From assembly GCF_030272615.1 (NCBI RefSeq), contig NC_081405.1, forward strand, positions 651,890,920-651,954,919: DNA of 64,000 nt, written 5' to 3'. This document shows, one piece after another, positions 23,575-36,061 of the stretch. The notes under the pieces are model-generated. The model did no database searches, was not told the origin of the DNA, and worked only from the letters and a program-made list of their open reading frames with translations. Position numbers and translations under genes: made by a program. This DNA is from Cryptomeria japonica. Taxonomy: Eukaryota > Streptophyta > Pinopsida > Cupressales > Cupressaceae. Position 1 is the stretch's first letter; each line of letters opens with the position of its first letter.

Positions 23575-24144
23575 ATGGAAAACTTGATGAAGCAATTAGA
23601 AGCAGCTCTCTCAGACTATGATGCAAAAAAATTGAAAAATATCAAACTTGAAGATGATCTAAAAGCTGCACAAGATATTATTCAAGCACTTCAAGAAAAT
23701 CTCACCATTTCAAGAAACAAAAGAAGAGAACTTTGTGAAAACATGCAAAATGAGAATGATGAAAAGGAAACTCTTAGTGACCTGATGAATAAGCTAAAAC
23801 AAGAAAACATGACAACAAAGAATGAGATGCAGGATATGACTATGAGATTTTGTAAAGAAATTGAAGATAGAAAGAAGAATGAAGAAGACTTGACTAGAAG
23901 ACTGAATGATGTTGCAAATGAAAATACAAGACTTAGTTATGAAAATGATATGTTTAAGATAGATCTAATGCATGCACAGAATGACTCAAATGAACTCATG
24001 AGACAAAAAGGTATCTTGGAAGGAGAACTGGCTGTTGCAAATCAACATAAAGAAAAATTCAAGAAAAGCTCAGAAGAACTTGGTGACTTGTTGAAGAATC
24101 CAAAACCTAATGGTGACACTAATGGTCTTGGCTTTGAAATCGGT
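23575..24144 (+). pseudogene. NA-C ORF1, coiled-coil half (interrupted by F)
   Basis: ATG at 23575 (MENLMKQLEA). The 190 codons are all open up to the F insertion, with strongly heptad-like charged sequence such as LSDLMNKLKQENMTTKNEMQ. The reading frame enters the F LTR at 24145 and stops soon after. The zinc-knuckle half is found 23.85 kb downstream at 47995. Confidence 0.9.
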
Positions 24145-27100
24145 TGTGAGGCCCTACCTCGACTCATCCTAGCATTTCAATGATTTTCATGTTGAGACTA
24201 TTATGGATGCTTTATTTTTATGCATTATGGATTTATAACTTATATGATTCAATGATTTGGATAACATTGATGTATATTGATGCTTCATTTCTATATATTA
24301 TAGATATAAAACTCTATATGATTCTAGAATAGGATAACTTTGTGATGATGTATGTCATTATTGGATTTGCAGGACTTTACTATGATGATAGAAATAGGAT
24401 GCATGTCTTATGTATGGATCAAAATTATGAGGATTATGTTTAATGTCAATTGTATGCAAAGTGTTTGACATGTATTCTTATTCATGTGTTTAATTTTATA
24501 TGAGGTTATTTGGAAGTACTAATGTGTAATTGAGATGTGCAAGAAAATTATCCATGTGACCATGGAAATATTATGGAGAACCAAACCTAGACCTATGTAC
24601 GTTCGTAAAACTAGGGGTTGTCTATTTGGAGAGACAACACCCCGTATGTATCGTATTTTATTTGTGAAACTAAATGTTGCATGTGTGTTAAATTGAATTT
24701 ATTAGTTTGTGTAAATCCAACAAGAGACAAATTTCATGTGTAATTTTGTAATGTATTTTATTGTGTCACTTGACACATGTGTTGATTTATGTTCTGATTT
24801 TTTACTTGTCTCTTGGAGGGAGTTGTTTCAACCATAGTCTTTTCAAACATTTGAATGTGGTTCTAAATTTTCCTTGGGTAGAGAGTCTTTGGAGTGGTCA
24901 ACTCAGGTTTGACCCGAAAGTTAACTTCAGATGGGTTTCTAAGGGGTCAAATGGACTCCCAAGAGGTAGTTTAAAGGTGTTTCCTAAAGTCCATAAGGTA
25001 TACCTATGGCTTAAGAGTATTTTTAGGCATGTGGCTACTCCCATGTGACTGCTTAATCACCTCAAAAAGTGGGTTTCCTAAGGTGAGTGAAAATTCAATT
25101 TAGAAGGTTCCATCTAGGTTAGATAACGTTCCTTTTTGATGTGAGATTCTTTTTCCCACTTTCTCTTACTTTTTCCTTTTTTAGATTTAGAAACCTGTGA
25201 GAACTCTCACTGAGGCCTTCTTAGGAAAGGATTAGAGATTTTGTGGGTAATCACCCACTCTCCATTTTTGGAGATCATGAAATTTGGAAAAGAATAGTTT
25301 TGGGATAGAAATTTGGCTAAGTGTAGAAGAAAGGATTGTGGAATTGGGTTGCTCATCCTCAAACTAGTTCTAGCAAACCTTTGGGTAGATTGAAGGTTGG
25401 TTCATCTTCTCCCTTTCACGTTGCATGTTTATGTTGGAAAGTTTGTTTGTATGTAAAAGTTGTTTTCTTGTATTTTCCTTTGTGAATTTGTTATGTGACC
25501 TATCTGTTATTTCTTTTATGCATTTTCTTGTGATTTGGGAGTAACCAAGGCCTTCTACTCTTGGGAGAGTAGGATGATCTTGACAACCTTTGAGTGAGAG
25601 GCTCTCATTTGAGAGAGTGATCTCAAGGGTTGTATGTGACCCTTGTTGCATGGCCTTGTTTATGCATTTGGGGGTTATAAGGAGAGAAAGTATGGCATGA
25701 ATGCCTTGGAGGCATAAGGATGTGGGGTTAATGAACTTATGATATATCTTTGTTGCCATGAGATGGATTTGTGATCTACCATTCTTGCAGTCTCCTCAGG
25801 GTATTTGGTCCACTACCACCCGTGTAAAAATATCACTTTTTGTGATGAAGTGTAGCCTTAGTTGGGAAAGTGTTTGTTGTATATTTTTCCCTTGCTTGTT
25901 GTGTTTGCCTAAATGTAACCTGTCTAGGGCTTGGTTCTCCAAGCTCGGGGGTGGCTTCAAGAAAGCCTAGGCTGGGAGGTGAGCTCTCCATGGTCATAGC
26001 CTTGTGATTTATTTGTAGGTTGCTTGGAAAGAAAAGGAAAGAAAAAAGACAAGTTAGAAGTTGCTGGTTTTACTTGATTTGCAGAAAAAGATTAGGGAAT
26101 GGGATATTATAAATTTAGTTGCAGCAATGTAAAAGAAAGCTATATGTTGTATTTATTTTGAAAAAGAAATGTATTCCTTTTATTTAAAGTCCTCATTTAA
26201 TAGAAATGAGAGACTAGTTGGGCATCTCACCCATTTGTAATGTTGACTACATTGTATTCTAAATATGCTTTAAAGAAAGACATTACTCTATTAAGTTATT
26301 ATTGCAAAAAATGAACTGTTTATTTTGGATTAAGTTCCTATAGTTATTGAAATAATATTTATTGTATTCATGTTATTTCTAAAAATAAAAGTTCAGTTTA
26401 TATCCTTATGCATATTGAAATAATGGAAATGAGAGAAAAATAAGCATATCTATTCCCTTTTACATGTTATGGTTAAAAGATTTAATTTGTCTATCTCTAA
26501 GGATTACTTCAAATGAATTCTAGTCTAATATAGTTGTTGTTAAAATTTATTAAGTTCTGTCACTTTATTTATTTGTAGTAAATAAATCTAGAATTATTAA
26601 TTCATCTCTAAAGTTAGCAACTAGATTGCCAATAGAAAAAGAAATGCTTTATTTAAATCTGTTAGTTTTAAAAACCCGCTTTAAGTGGTTTTAGGAAAAA
26701 AAGAAATTTAAACAGATTGTTTAAAGTAAATAAAAGAAATTTTGCCTCCAATTCCATGTTGTCAATACTTTGTTAATTTTTCCATAATTTAGGAAGCAAA
26801 GAAAATATATTCATTTTTAAGTAAAATTGAAACTAAATCTATCCCTATATATATATATATATATATGAGTCCACATATTTTATTCAATAATATTCTTTGC
26901 CTGTAGAGCTTTTTTTTTGAAAACTTTATAACCACAGAAAAATATGTATATAAATATATATATATACATATATACATATATACATATATATATATATAGT
27001 ATTTTATATATAAAAAAAATAAAATAAAAATAAAAAAAAGATTTAAACATTGGTTTGGGCGGGTCGGCCATGTTGTGGGCGACGACCCTCAGCAACGGCC

Positions 27101-28320
27101 GTAGCCACATTGAGGGTCGCAACCCATAGCAAGGAAGGCTTTAGCCCTCCCCTGTGGGCAGCGCCCCTCACCGGCGGTGACATCCATGCTGCGGGCCGCG
27201 TCCCACAGTGGCGGCCAAGGCTGCCTTTGTTGGTCGTGACCCGTAGGCATAGCTGCGGCTGTCCCTGGAAGGAGCTCCCGTGGGTTTCCCCACTGCCACA
27301 ACTGCACAATGACAAAAAAAACTTGTGGCCCCCCTCCTCCGCCATGCAATTTGACCACCTCCTCTTCCCTGCAAAACTATAAAACCCTAACCAGGTTTGG
27401 GTTAGGGTAGTTTTGAGTTTTTGTAAAAGAAAGAAATAAAAAAGAAAAAAGGAAGGGTTAAATTATAACAAGAATATTAGGTTATCATTGTTTTATAATA
27501 TTTTTAGTTAGGTTACATGGATATTTTTATAATAATGTTTGTTTAGAAAATAAATATCCTCATATATAAATATATATGTGTTTAATATATATATATAGTT
27601 TAAAATATGAATGTATAAAATTAACTTGAGTTTAATTATTTTAATTAAACATTCATATTTTATATATATGTTATATAAACATTTAAATATGATATTTTAA
27701 ATTTTAAATTATTTTGGAGTTTAATCTTTTAGGAAATTTATAATGACTTCGTAAGTTATTTTGGCCATAGGGTATTTTTTTTTTAGTTCACCTAAATTTA
27801 GGCTTGTTGAGAATAAACTTTACAGGGCAAATTTTATTATGGGTTTATTTAGCCCTTTAGTCAAATTTTAGACACATTATAATTATTGTTAAAATAATTC
27901 ATGGGATTTAAAAAATCCAATTTCTAGAGTAGACACATTATAATTATTGTTAAAATAATTCATAGGATTTAAAAAATCTAATTGCTAGAGTTAATTTAAT
28001 TCATTCCTACAATAATTAAAAAGATTAATTGAGAGTAATAATATCTCTTGTCAATTAAGTTAGGGGTTTTTGATCAAATGAAATTAGTAATTATTAATTG
28101 ATGAGATAATAATAAATTCTTTGGAGAGTTAATTTTCTGCATGTAATTTAGATTACCTCGCTTACTTAATATAGTTGTTTAAATTATCTTTAGTTGAAAA
28201 AGAATTCAAACTTAGTTAAGACAAGACTTGATACTGCATTATTTTAGCAAACTTAGTTTTATTATGTTATGTTTAAAAAAAAAAATTATTCCGTTCATGC
28301 CTAAAAGTTTGGGCATGACA
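24145..28320 (+). repeat. F 5' LTR (4176 bp)
   Basis: Unusually long LTR. It contains several (TA)n tracts (26840-26866, 26955-27000), a GC-rich island at 27055-27360 in an otherwise AT-rich LTR, and a TATA box at 27377. A duplicated ~60-bp block about 'gacacattataattattg' occurs at about 27870 and 27930. No conserved ORF is supported; the small ORFs in the GC island are chance frames. It matches the 3' LTR pieces closely. Confidence 0.92.
27377..27407 (+). promoter_or_regulatory. F LTR TATA box followed by an inverted repeat
   Basis: TATAAAA is at 27377-27383, directly after the GC-rich island. It is followed by a perfect 9-bp inverted repeat ACCCTAACC (27383-27391) / GGTTAGGGT (27399-27407) with a 7-base loop. 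This is the likely U3/R boundary of the element. The arms resemble plant telomere repeats but there is no repeat run. Confidence 0.6.
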
Positions 28321-28323
28321 TTT

Positions 28324-28335
28324 TGGTATCAGAGC
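28324..28335 (+). promoter_or_regulatory. F primer-binding site (initiator tRNA-Met)
   Basis: TGGTATCAGAGC starts three bases after the 5' LTR end. Confidence 0.9.
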
Positions 28336-28496
28336 AAGGCTTCCAACACTAGGAACCTTTCTTCATTACGTTTCACTTTAATTATTTAATTAATTATATT
28401 ATATTAATTTTTATGATATTTAATTTTAATTAATTAATTAAATATTTCTCCAAAAAATTATTTATTTAATTCATTTTATTTTATTTTCTCATAAGG

Positions 28497-31400
28497 ATGC
28501 CTCCGACTACGCGACAAGCTCACAAGCACGGGAGGGGTCCTAGGTGTGTATGCATGGCACACGAAGAGGTCGATAGGGAGGAATCAGTTTTGGAAAGGAA
28601 CCCAAAAGCTCCTCCTGAATAGCCAATTGACCTAGAACGAGACATCTTATTAGCACTCCAAAACCTAATTGGTATAGTCTAGGATAGGCTTCCAGTAGGG
28701 GATCATCATGTTGAAAACCAAAACTCAAGGACCCATAGATCGACAGATAGGGAACAGAGTAGGAGTCCATCTCCTAATCCCATAAAGAGTCAGGCTAGAC
28801 ATAAGCCTAAGTCCGTACACCTACTAGGACCACCTCCAGTAGCAGAGCCAGTGTATCATGAGAGATTACATTGGGATTCAGGGGATCTAATCAGAGAGGT
28901 TATGCGCCTCCAGCCACCATCTTTTGGGGGATCTACCGACAGGGTAGAAGCTAAGGCTTGGCTTTTGAGCCTAGATAGGTGCTTTGCATTGTGCTCCTAC
29001 GAGAGCAATCTAAAGACACGTGTAGTAGTCCACCTATTGAGAGGAATGACCTCCACATGGTGGAGACAGGAGGAATACAAGTGTGGTTTAGTTGCAGATA
29101 CCCTCACATGGGAGATTTTTATAGAGAGGTTGAAGGAGAGGTACTTGTCAGAGCATTACAGATAGCATAGGATAGATGAGTTCCATGACCTCCAGCAGAA
29201 GGGTCTCTCAATGACCCAGTATGAGAGCAAGTTGTTTGAGCTATTGTCCTATGTGGACTACCTAAAAGATGAGAAGCTTCTCATCAACCATTTTATTAGA
29301 GGGTTGAATGCTGGCATAGTAGGATCAGTGAGGATGTCCACTCCAAGGAGCCTTTGGGTTGCCATGGAGAAGGCCTTGATAGCAGAGGAGATACATGTTA
29401 GGCCACAGGATACAAGGGATCAGTTCCAGAACTGAAACCCTATACCCTAGACATACAGGTTTTAGAAACCCCATTGGAAGGGTAATAACAAACACACACC
29501 AGAGTTCTCCAAACCCCCTCCTCCGCAATAGTCACAATAGAACCAGAGGCAGAGGCCTTCGCAGAGTCAACAGGGTGCAAAGCCCAAGCAATGGTAGTCT
29601 TAGGGTCAGAGGCGAGATCAGTGATCTCAGGTTCCTTACACACCTCTGGTGAGGACTCAGCAGTCCTCCAAGGGTGGGTACAGTGGTTCTAGCAGGATAG
29701 GGGGATAGCCTTTCTCTAGGCCTCAGGGCATCTAGTTTCAAGCACGCGGTGCGTGTTTCATATGTGGAGCCATGGGGCACCTGGCGAGAGAGTGTCCTCA
29801 GGGCCAAATGTTAGGAAATCAGAGGATGGAAACATCAGAGCCTACAGTTGGAGATATGAGCAAGTCCCATAGAGTCTTCACATCGGTTGACAATATCTAG
29901 GCAGAGCACCAGGCCACAGTCATTGAGGCTGGAGGTATGATTAGAGGTAGCAATGTATTTATATTATTTGATTCAGGAGCTACTGAGTCCTTTATATCTC
30001 CATTGGTTGTGGAGCATTGTGGCTTAGTGGCAATTAGACAAGGTATCAGTTGGGAAGTGGAGTTAGCTTCAGGGGCTAGAGTGTTAGTGGAATCTAAGGT
30101 TAGGGTATGTCAGTTGCAGATTGGCAATACCACCACCTTAGCAGACCTTAGAGTTACACCACTTAGATCATATGGCATCGTACTTGGCATAGATTGGCTT
30201 TATGCCCACAAAGACAAGATGGATTGCCACCTGAAAGAGATCGAGTGTGAGGATGATCATGTTTTGCCCATAGTAATCACCGGGATTCAGAGACCCGTGT
30301 CTCTTCATATGATTTCCGCAATGTAGCTTAAGCAGAGCATGCGAAAGGGATGTCAGTTATTTGCCATCACCATCACTGATAGAGGGGAAGAGGATGAAAA
30401 GGAAACATCGATTGATGACCATCCTATCCTTAAGGGATATTCAGACGTGTTTCCTTTAGAGCTACTTGGAATGCCACTCCATAGAGAGATTGACTTTCAT
30501 ATAGACCTTGTACCAGGAGCTGAGCCAGTTTCAAGAGAACCTTATAGGATGACCACAAATGAGCTTAATGAGCTCAAGATGTAGCTTGAGGAACTCCTAG
30601 AGAAGGGCCACATTTGTCCTAGCGTATCCCCTTGGGGTGCACCAGTCATCTTCATGAAGAAGAAGGATGGATCTCTTTAGTTATGCATGGATTATCATCA
30701 GTTGAACAAAGTAACCATCAAGAACTGATATCCCTTGCCTAGGATTCATGATTTATTCGACCAACTTCAGGGTGCCAAATTATTTTCCAAAATTGATCTG
30801 AAGTCAGGATATCATCAGTTGAGAATAGTGGAAAGTGATATCGACAAGACCACATTTCACACTAGATATGGCCACTATGAGTTCACCGTGGTTCCATTCG
30901 GTCTTACGAATGCTCTAGTTATTTTCATGAGCCTCATGAATGGGGTATTCCACACATTTATGGACCATTTTTTGATTGTGTTCCTTGATAACATATTGAT
31001 ATATTCTCATAATGAGAAGGAGAAAGAGGAGCACCTGAGATAGGTTTTGCAGTGTTTGCGGAACAATTAGTTGTATGGCAGTTTGTCAAAGTGTGCTTTC
31101 TTTCAATTAGAGGTCAAGTACCTTAGGCACGTTATTTCTAATGATGGGATCTCAGTTGACCCATCAAAGATCAGAGCTATTATGGATTGGCCAGTGCCAA
31201 CCAGTGTGACAAAGGTCAGGAGCTTCATGGGCTTAGCAGGTTATTACCGATACTTTGTTGAGGGATTCTCTAGAGTCGCACATCCTATTACCTCTTTTCA
31301 GCGTAAAGGAAAGAAATTTGAGTGGACAGAGAAGTGCAGGAGGGCCTTTCAGGAACTCAAAAAGGTACTTACTAGTGCACCTATCCTTTTAGTACTAGAT

Positions 31401-33242
31401 CCCTCAGCGGACTTCATGATTTGCACAGATGCTTCCCTAGAGGGTTTAGGAGTAGTCCTTATGCAGGATGGTAGGGCTATAGCTTTTGAGTCTAGGAAAC
31501 TTAAGACTCATGAGTTTAACTACCCTACTCATGACCTTGAGCTTGCAGCAGTAGTGCATGCACTTGTGAGGTGGACACACTTCCTTTTGGGTCATCATTT
31601 TGAGCTTCATTCAGACCATCAGAGGCTTCAGTACATATTCACTCAGCCAAACCTTAATGCACATTAGAGGAGATAGATGAAGTTCTTGTGCGAGTATGAC
31701 TTTGACGTTCATTACATCAAAGGGAAAGAAAACATAGTTGTAGATGCTTTGAGTAGGAGATGTCACGAGGTATACACCATATCTATGGGCACAGATTTGA
31801 GAGATCGTATATTGCAGCAGTTGCCAGAGGATGGATGATATTTAGAGGTTTGTCAGGTAATAAAATCTTAGGAAACTCTAGAAGGGAAATATGTGGATTA
31901 CTCCTTAGAGTTCGATGGGCTATTATGTCATAGAGGGCGCATCTATGTACCTTCTTCCAGGGGATTGCAAGAGTTCATTGTCACGGAGGCTCATAGAGAT
32001 CCTTATGCAGCACATCCTAGAGTTAAGAAGATGCATGTTGACTTGAGACAATTATATCATTGGCCAAGAATGCAGCGACTCATTGCTGAGTTAGTAGCCC
32101 AATGCCTCGAGTGTTAGAGAGTCAAGGTGGAGCACTGCCATCCAGTGGGTTGCTCCAGTCTCATGCTATACCAGAGTGGAAGTGGGATACTATATCCATG
32201 GATTTCATCATTGGTCACCCTATGTCATCTTGTCGCCATGATGCCATCTTTGTGACAGTTGACAAGTTGATCAAAGTGGCCCACTTTTCACTAGTTTGGA
32301 CTACCTTCACAACACTAGCAATAGAACAGGTGTTCTTACAAGACACAGTCAGACTTCATGACATTCCACGCAAGATTATTTCTGATAGGGATTCCCTCTT
32401 CACTTCTTCCTTTTGGAAGGAATTACAAGTAGTTATGGGCACCAAGCTCAATTTCAGTACAGCCTACCATCCATAAATGGATGGTCAGACAGAGAGGGTT
32501 AACCAGGTGTTAGAGGATATGCTTTGCATGTATGTCATGGATCATCAGACCAGATGGGAAGAGTACCTTCCCTTAGTGGAGTTTGCCTATAACAATGGGC
32601 ATCAAACTTTGTTGGGGATGCCACCCTATCAGGCATTATATGACAGGTCTTGGAGGACACCATTGAGTTGGGACCGCATAGAGGATAGAGTTGCTATTGG
32701 TCCTGAGATAGTTTAGGATGTGGAGCAACCGGTGGAATTGATTAGGTAGCATCTTAGAGAGGCACAGGATAGACATAAAAAGTATGCAGATGTGAAGAGG
32801 ATAGATCATATCTACTTGGTTGGAGACAGAGTCTTCTTGAGAGTGCGGCTGCATAAGAGTCTAATCTATTACGGAAAGCGTTCTAAGCTCACAACTCGCT
32901 TTGCAGGACCATTTGAGATCCTTGAGAGGATAGGACCAGTTGCCTATCATTTAGCATTTCCACCTAGCTTGTCATGCATCCATGATGTGTTTCATGTATC
33001 AGTTTGAGGAAGTATATTTATCACGAGTCTCATATTTTAGATTGGGATGCCTTGCAGGTGGAGTCAGATGGCAGCTAGCTTTGGAGCCCATTCGTATTTT
33101 GGCAAGCCAGATGCTGGCCCTTCGAGGTCGAGAGCTGGACCAGGTTAGGGTCCAGTGGGATTGCAATGATGAGGTTATGACTTCATGGGAGGATGCAGCA
33201 CATATGAGATCAGAGTACCCCCATCTTTTTGATGAGCTCTAG
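28497..33242 (+). pseudogene. F gag-pol polyprotein (chromovirus), multiply broken
   Basis: Starts at ATG 28497 (MPPTTRQAHK). Gag carries a retrotransposon gag domain at about 28850-29430 and a CCHC knuckle CFICGAMGHLAREC at 29754-29795. The protease has FDSGATESFI (Asp at 29970). RT includes [15 protein letters not shown] and the catalytic box at 30981-30992, which reads FLDN instead of FLDD. RNase H, RNSH-like [10 protein letters not shown] and the integrase (ISMDFIIGHPMS, WPRM, DGQTERVNQ) follow. A chromodomain-like tail, VRVQWDCNDE...TSWED, ends near 33242. At least fifteen in-frame stops, mostly TAG or TGA, and frameshifts near 32150 and 33010 break it. The lost second Asp of the RT site alone would inactivate it. 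Confidence 0.93.
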
Positions 33243-33258
33243 GAGGAAGTTCATGCCT

Positions 33259-33270
33259 AGAGGGGGAGGG
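33259..33270 (+). promoter_or_regulatory. F polypurine tract
   Basis: AGAGGGGGAGGG abuts the TG of the 3' LTR at 33271 and marks the plus-strand primer. Confidence 0.9.
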
Positions 33271-36016
33271 TGTGAGGCCCTACCCTAACTCATCCTAGCA
33301 TTTCAGTGATTTTCATGTTGAGACTATTATGAATGCTTTATTTTTATGCATTATGGATTTAGAACTTATATAATTCCATGATTTGATAACATTGATGTAT
33401 ATTGATGCTTCATTTCTATGCATTATAGATATAAAACTCTATATGATTATAGAATAGGATAACTTTGTGATGATGTATGTCATTATTAGATTTGCAGGAC
33501 TTTACTATGATGATAGAAATAGGATGCATTTCTTCTGTATGAATCAAAATTATGAGGATTATGATAATTACTTATGTGGATTTATTTTAATATAAGATAT
33601 ATTGATTTTGTTTAATGTCAATTGTATGCAGAGTGTTTGACGTGTATTCTTATTCATGTGTTTAATTTTATATGAGGTTATTTGGAAGTACTAATGTGTA
33701 ATTGAGATAGGCAGGAAAATTATCCATGTGAACATGGAAATATTATGGAGAACCAAACCTAGACCTATATACGTTCGTAAAACCAGGGGTTGTCTATTTG
33801 GAGAGACCACACCTCGTATGTATCGTATTTTATTGTGAAAGTAAATGTTGCATGTGTGTTAAATTGAATTTATTAATTTGTGTAAATCCAACAAGAGACA
33901 AATTTCATGTGTAATTTCGTAATGTATTTTATTGTGTCACTTGACACATGTGTTGATTTATGTCTTGATTTTTGACTTGTCTCCTGGATGGAGTTGTTTC
34001 AACCATAGCCTTTTCAAACATTTGAATGTGGTTCTAAATTTTCCTTGGGTAGAGAGTCTTTGGAGTGGTCAACTCAGGTTTGACCCGAAAGTTAACTTCA
34101 GATGAGTTTCTAAGGGGTCAAATGGACTCCTAGGGGTAGTTTAGAGGTGTTTCCCAAAGTCCATAAGGTATACCTATGGGTTAGGAGTATTTTTAGGCAT
34201 GTGGGTACTCCCATGTGATTGTTTAGTCACCTCAAAAAGTGGGCTTCCTATGGTGAACGAAAATTCAATTTAGAAGGTTCCATCTAGGTTAAATAACCTT
34301 CCTTTTTTATGTGAGATTCTTTTTCCCACTTTCTCTTAGTTTTTCTTTTTTCAGTTTTAGAAACCTGTGAGAACTCTCACTGAGGCCTTCTTAGGCAAGG
34401 ATTAGAGATTTTGTGGGTAATCACCCACTCTCCATTTTTGGAGATCATGAAATTTGGAAAAGAATAGTTATGGGATAGAAATTTGGCTAAGTGTAGAAGA
34501 AAGGATTGTGGAATTGGGTTTCTCATCTTCAACTAGTTCTAGCAAACCTTTGGGTAGATTGAAAGTTAGTTTATCTTCTCCCTTTTAAGTTGCATGTTTA
34601 TGTTGGAAAGTTTGTTTGTATGTAAAAGTTGTTTTCTTTTATTTTCCTTTGTGAATTTATTATGTGGCCTATCTATTATTTCTTTTATGCATTTTCTTGT
34701 GATTTGGGAGTAACCAAGGCCTTCTACTCTTGGGAGAGTAGGATGGTCTTTTGGGTGGTAGGAGTTTGACAACCCTCGAGTGAGAGGCTCTCATTTGAGA
34801 GAGTGATCTCAAGGGTTATATATGTGACCCTTGCTGCATGGCCTTGTTTATGCATTTGGGGGTCATAAGGAGAGAAAGCATGGCATGAATGCCTTGGGGG
34901 AAAAAGAATGTGGGGTTAACGAACTTATGATATATCTTTGTTACCATGAGATGGCTTTGTGATCTACCATTCTTGCAGTCTCCTCAAGGTATTTGGTCCA
35001 CTACCACCCGTGTAAAAACATCACTTTTTGTGATGAAGTGTAGCCTTGGTTGGGAAAGTGTTTTTTGTATATTTTTCCCTTGCTTGTTGTGTTTGCCTGA
35101 ATGTAACCTGTCTAGGGCTTGGTTCTCCAAGCTCGGGAGTGACTTCTAGAAAGCCTAGGCTGGGAGGTGAGCTCTCCATGGTCATAGCCTTGTAATTTAT
35201 TTGCAGGTTGCTTGGAAAGAAAAGGAAAAAAAGGACAAGTTAGAAGTTGCTGGTTTTTCTTGATTTGCAGAAAAAGATTTGGGAATGGGATATTATAAAT
35301 TTAATTGCAACAATGTAAAAGAAAACTATATGTTGTATTTATTTTGAAAAAGAAATGTATTCATTTTATTTAAAGTCCTCATTTAATAGAAATGAGAGAC
35401 TAGTTGGGCATCTCACCCATTTGTAATGTTGACTACATTTTATTCTAAATATGCTTTAAAGAAAGGCATTACTCTATTAAGCTATTATTGCAAAAAATGA
35501 ACTGTTTATTTTGGATTAAGTTCCTATAGTTACTGAAATAATATTTGTTGTATTCATGTTATTTCTAAAAATAAAAGTTCAGTTTGTTTCCTTATGCATA
35601 TTGAAATAATGGAAATGAGAGAAAAATAAGCATATCTATTCCCTTTTACAAGTTATGGTTAAAAGATTTAATTTGTCTATCTCTAAGGATTATTTCAAAT
35701 GAATTCTAGTCTAATATAGTTGCTGTTAAAATTTATTAAGTTCTATCACTGTATTTATTTGCAGTAAATAAATCTACAATTAGTAATCCATCTCTAAAGT
35801 TAGCAACTAGATTGCCAATAGACAAAGAAATGCTTTATTTAAATCTGTTAGTTTTAAAAACCCGGTTTAAGTGGTTTTAGAAAAAAAAGAAATTTAAACA
35901 GATTGTTTAAAGTAAATAAAAAAAAATTTGCCTCCATTTCCATGTTGTCAATACTTTGTTAATTTTTTCATAATTTATGAAACAAAGAAAATATATTAAT
36001 ATTTAGGCAAAATTGA

Positions 36017-36058
<42 letters not shown>
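33271..36058 (+). repeat. F 3' LTR, left piece
   Basis: It matches 24145 to about 26840 of the 5' LTR nearly colinearly, with one ~40-bp extra block near 33560-33600 relative to it. It ends in a TA microsatellite (36021-36058) into which element G inserted. The remaining piece resumes at 47090. Confidence 0.92.

Positions 36059-36061
<3 letters not shown>

Noticed and set aside
25370-25759. 129-codon minus-strand ORF in the F 5' LTR
   Set aside because: It lies within LTR sequence, has no domain, and is broken in the equivalent part of the 3' LTR (34566-34772 keeps only half).
27043-27382. Overlapping ORFs on both strands in the GC-rich block of the F LTR
   Set aside because: Chance open frames in a GC-rich LTR segment. 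They overlap in several frames with no conserved domain, and the block is deleted from the other LTR.
27383-27407. Interstitial telomere repeat
   Set aside because: Only single ACCCTAACC and GGTTAGGGT arms are present, no tandem run. Better described as an inverted repeat beside the TATA box.
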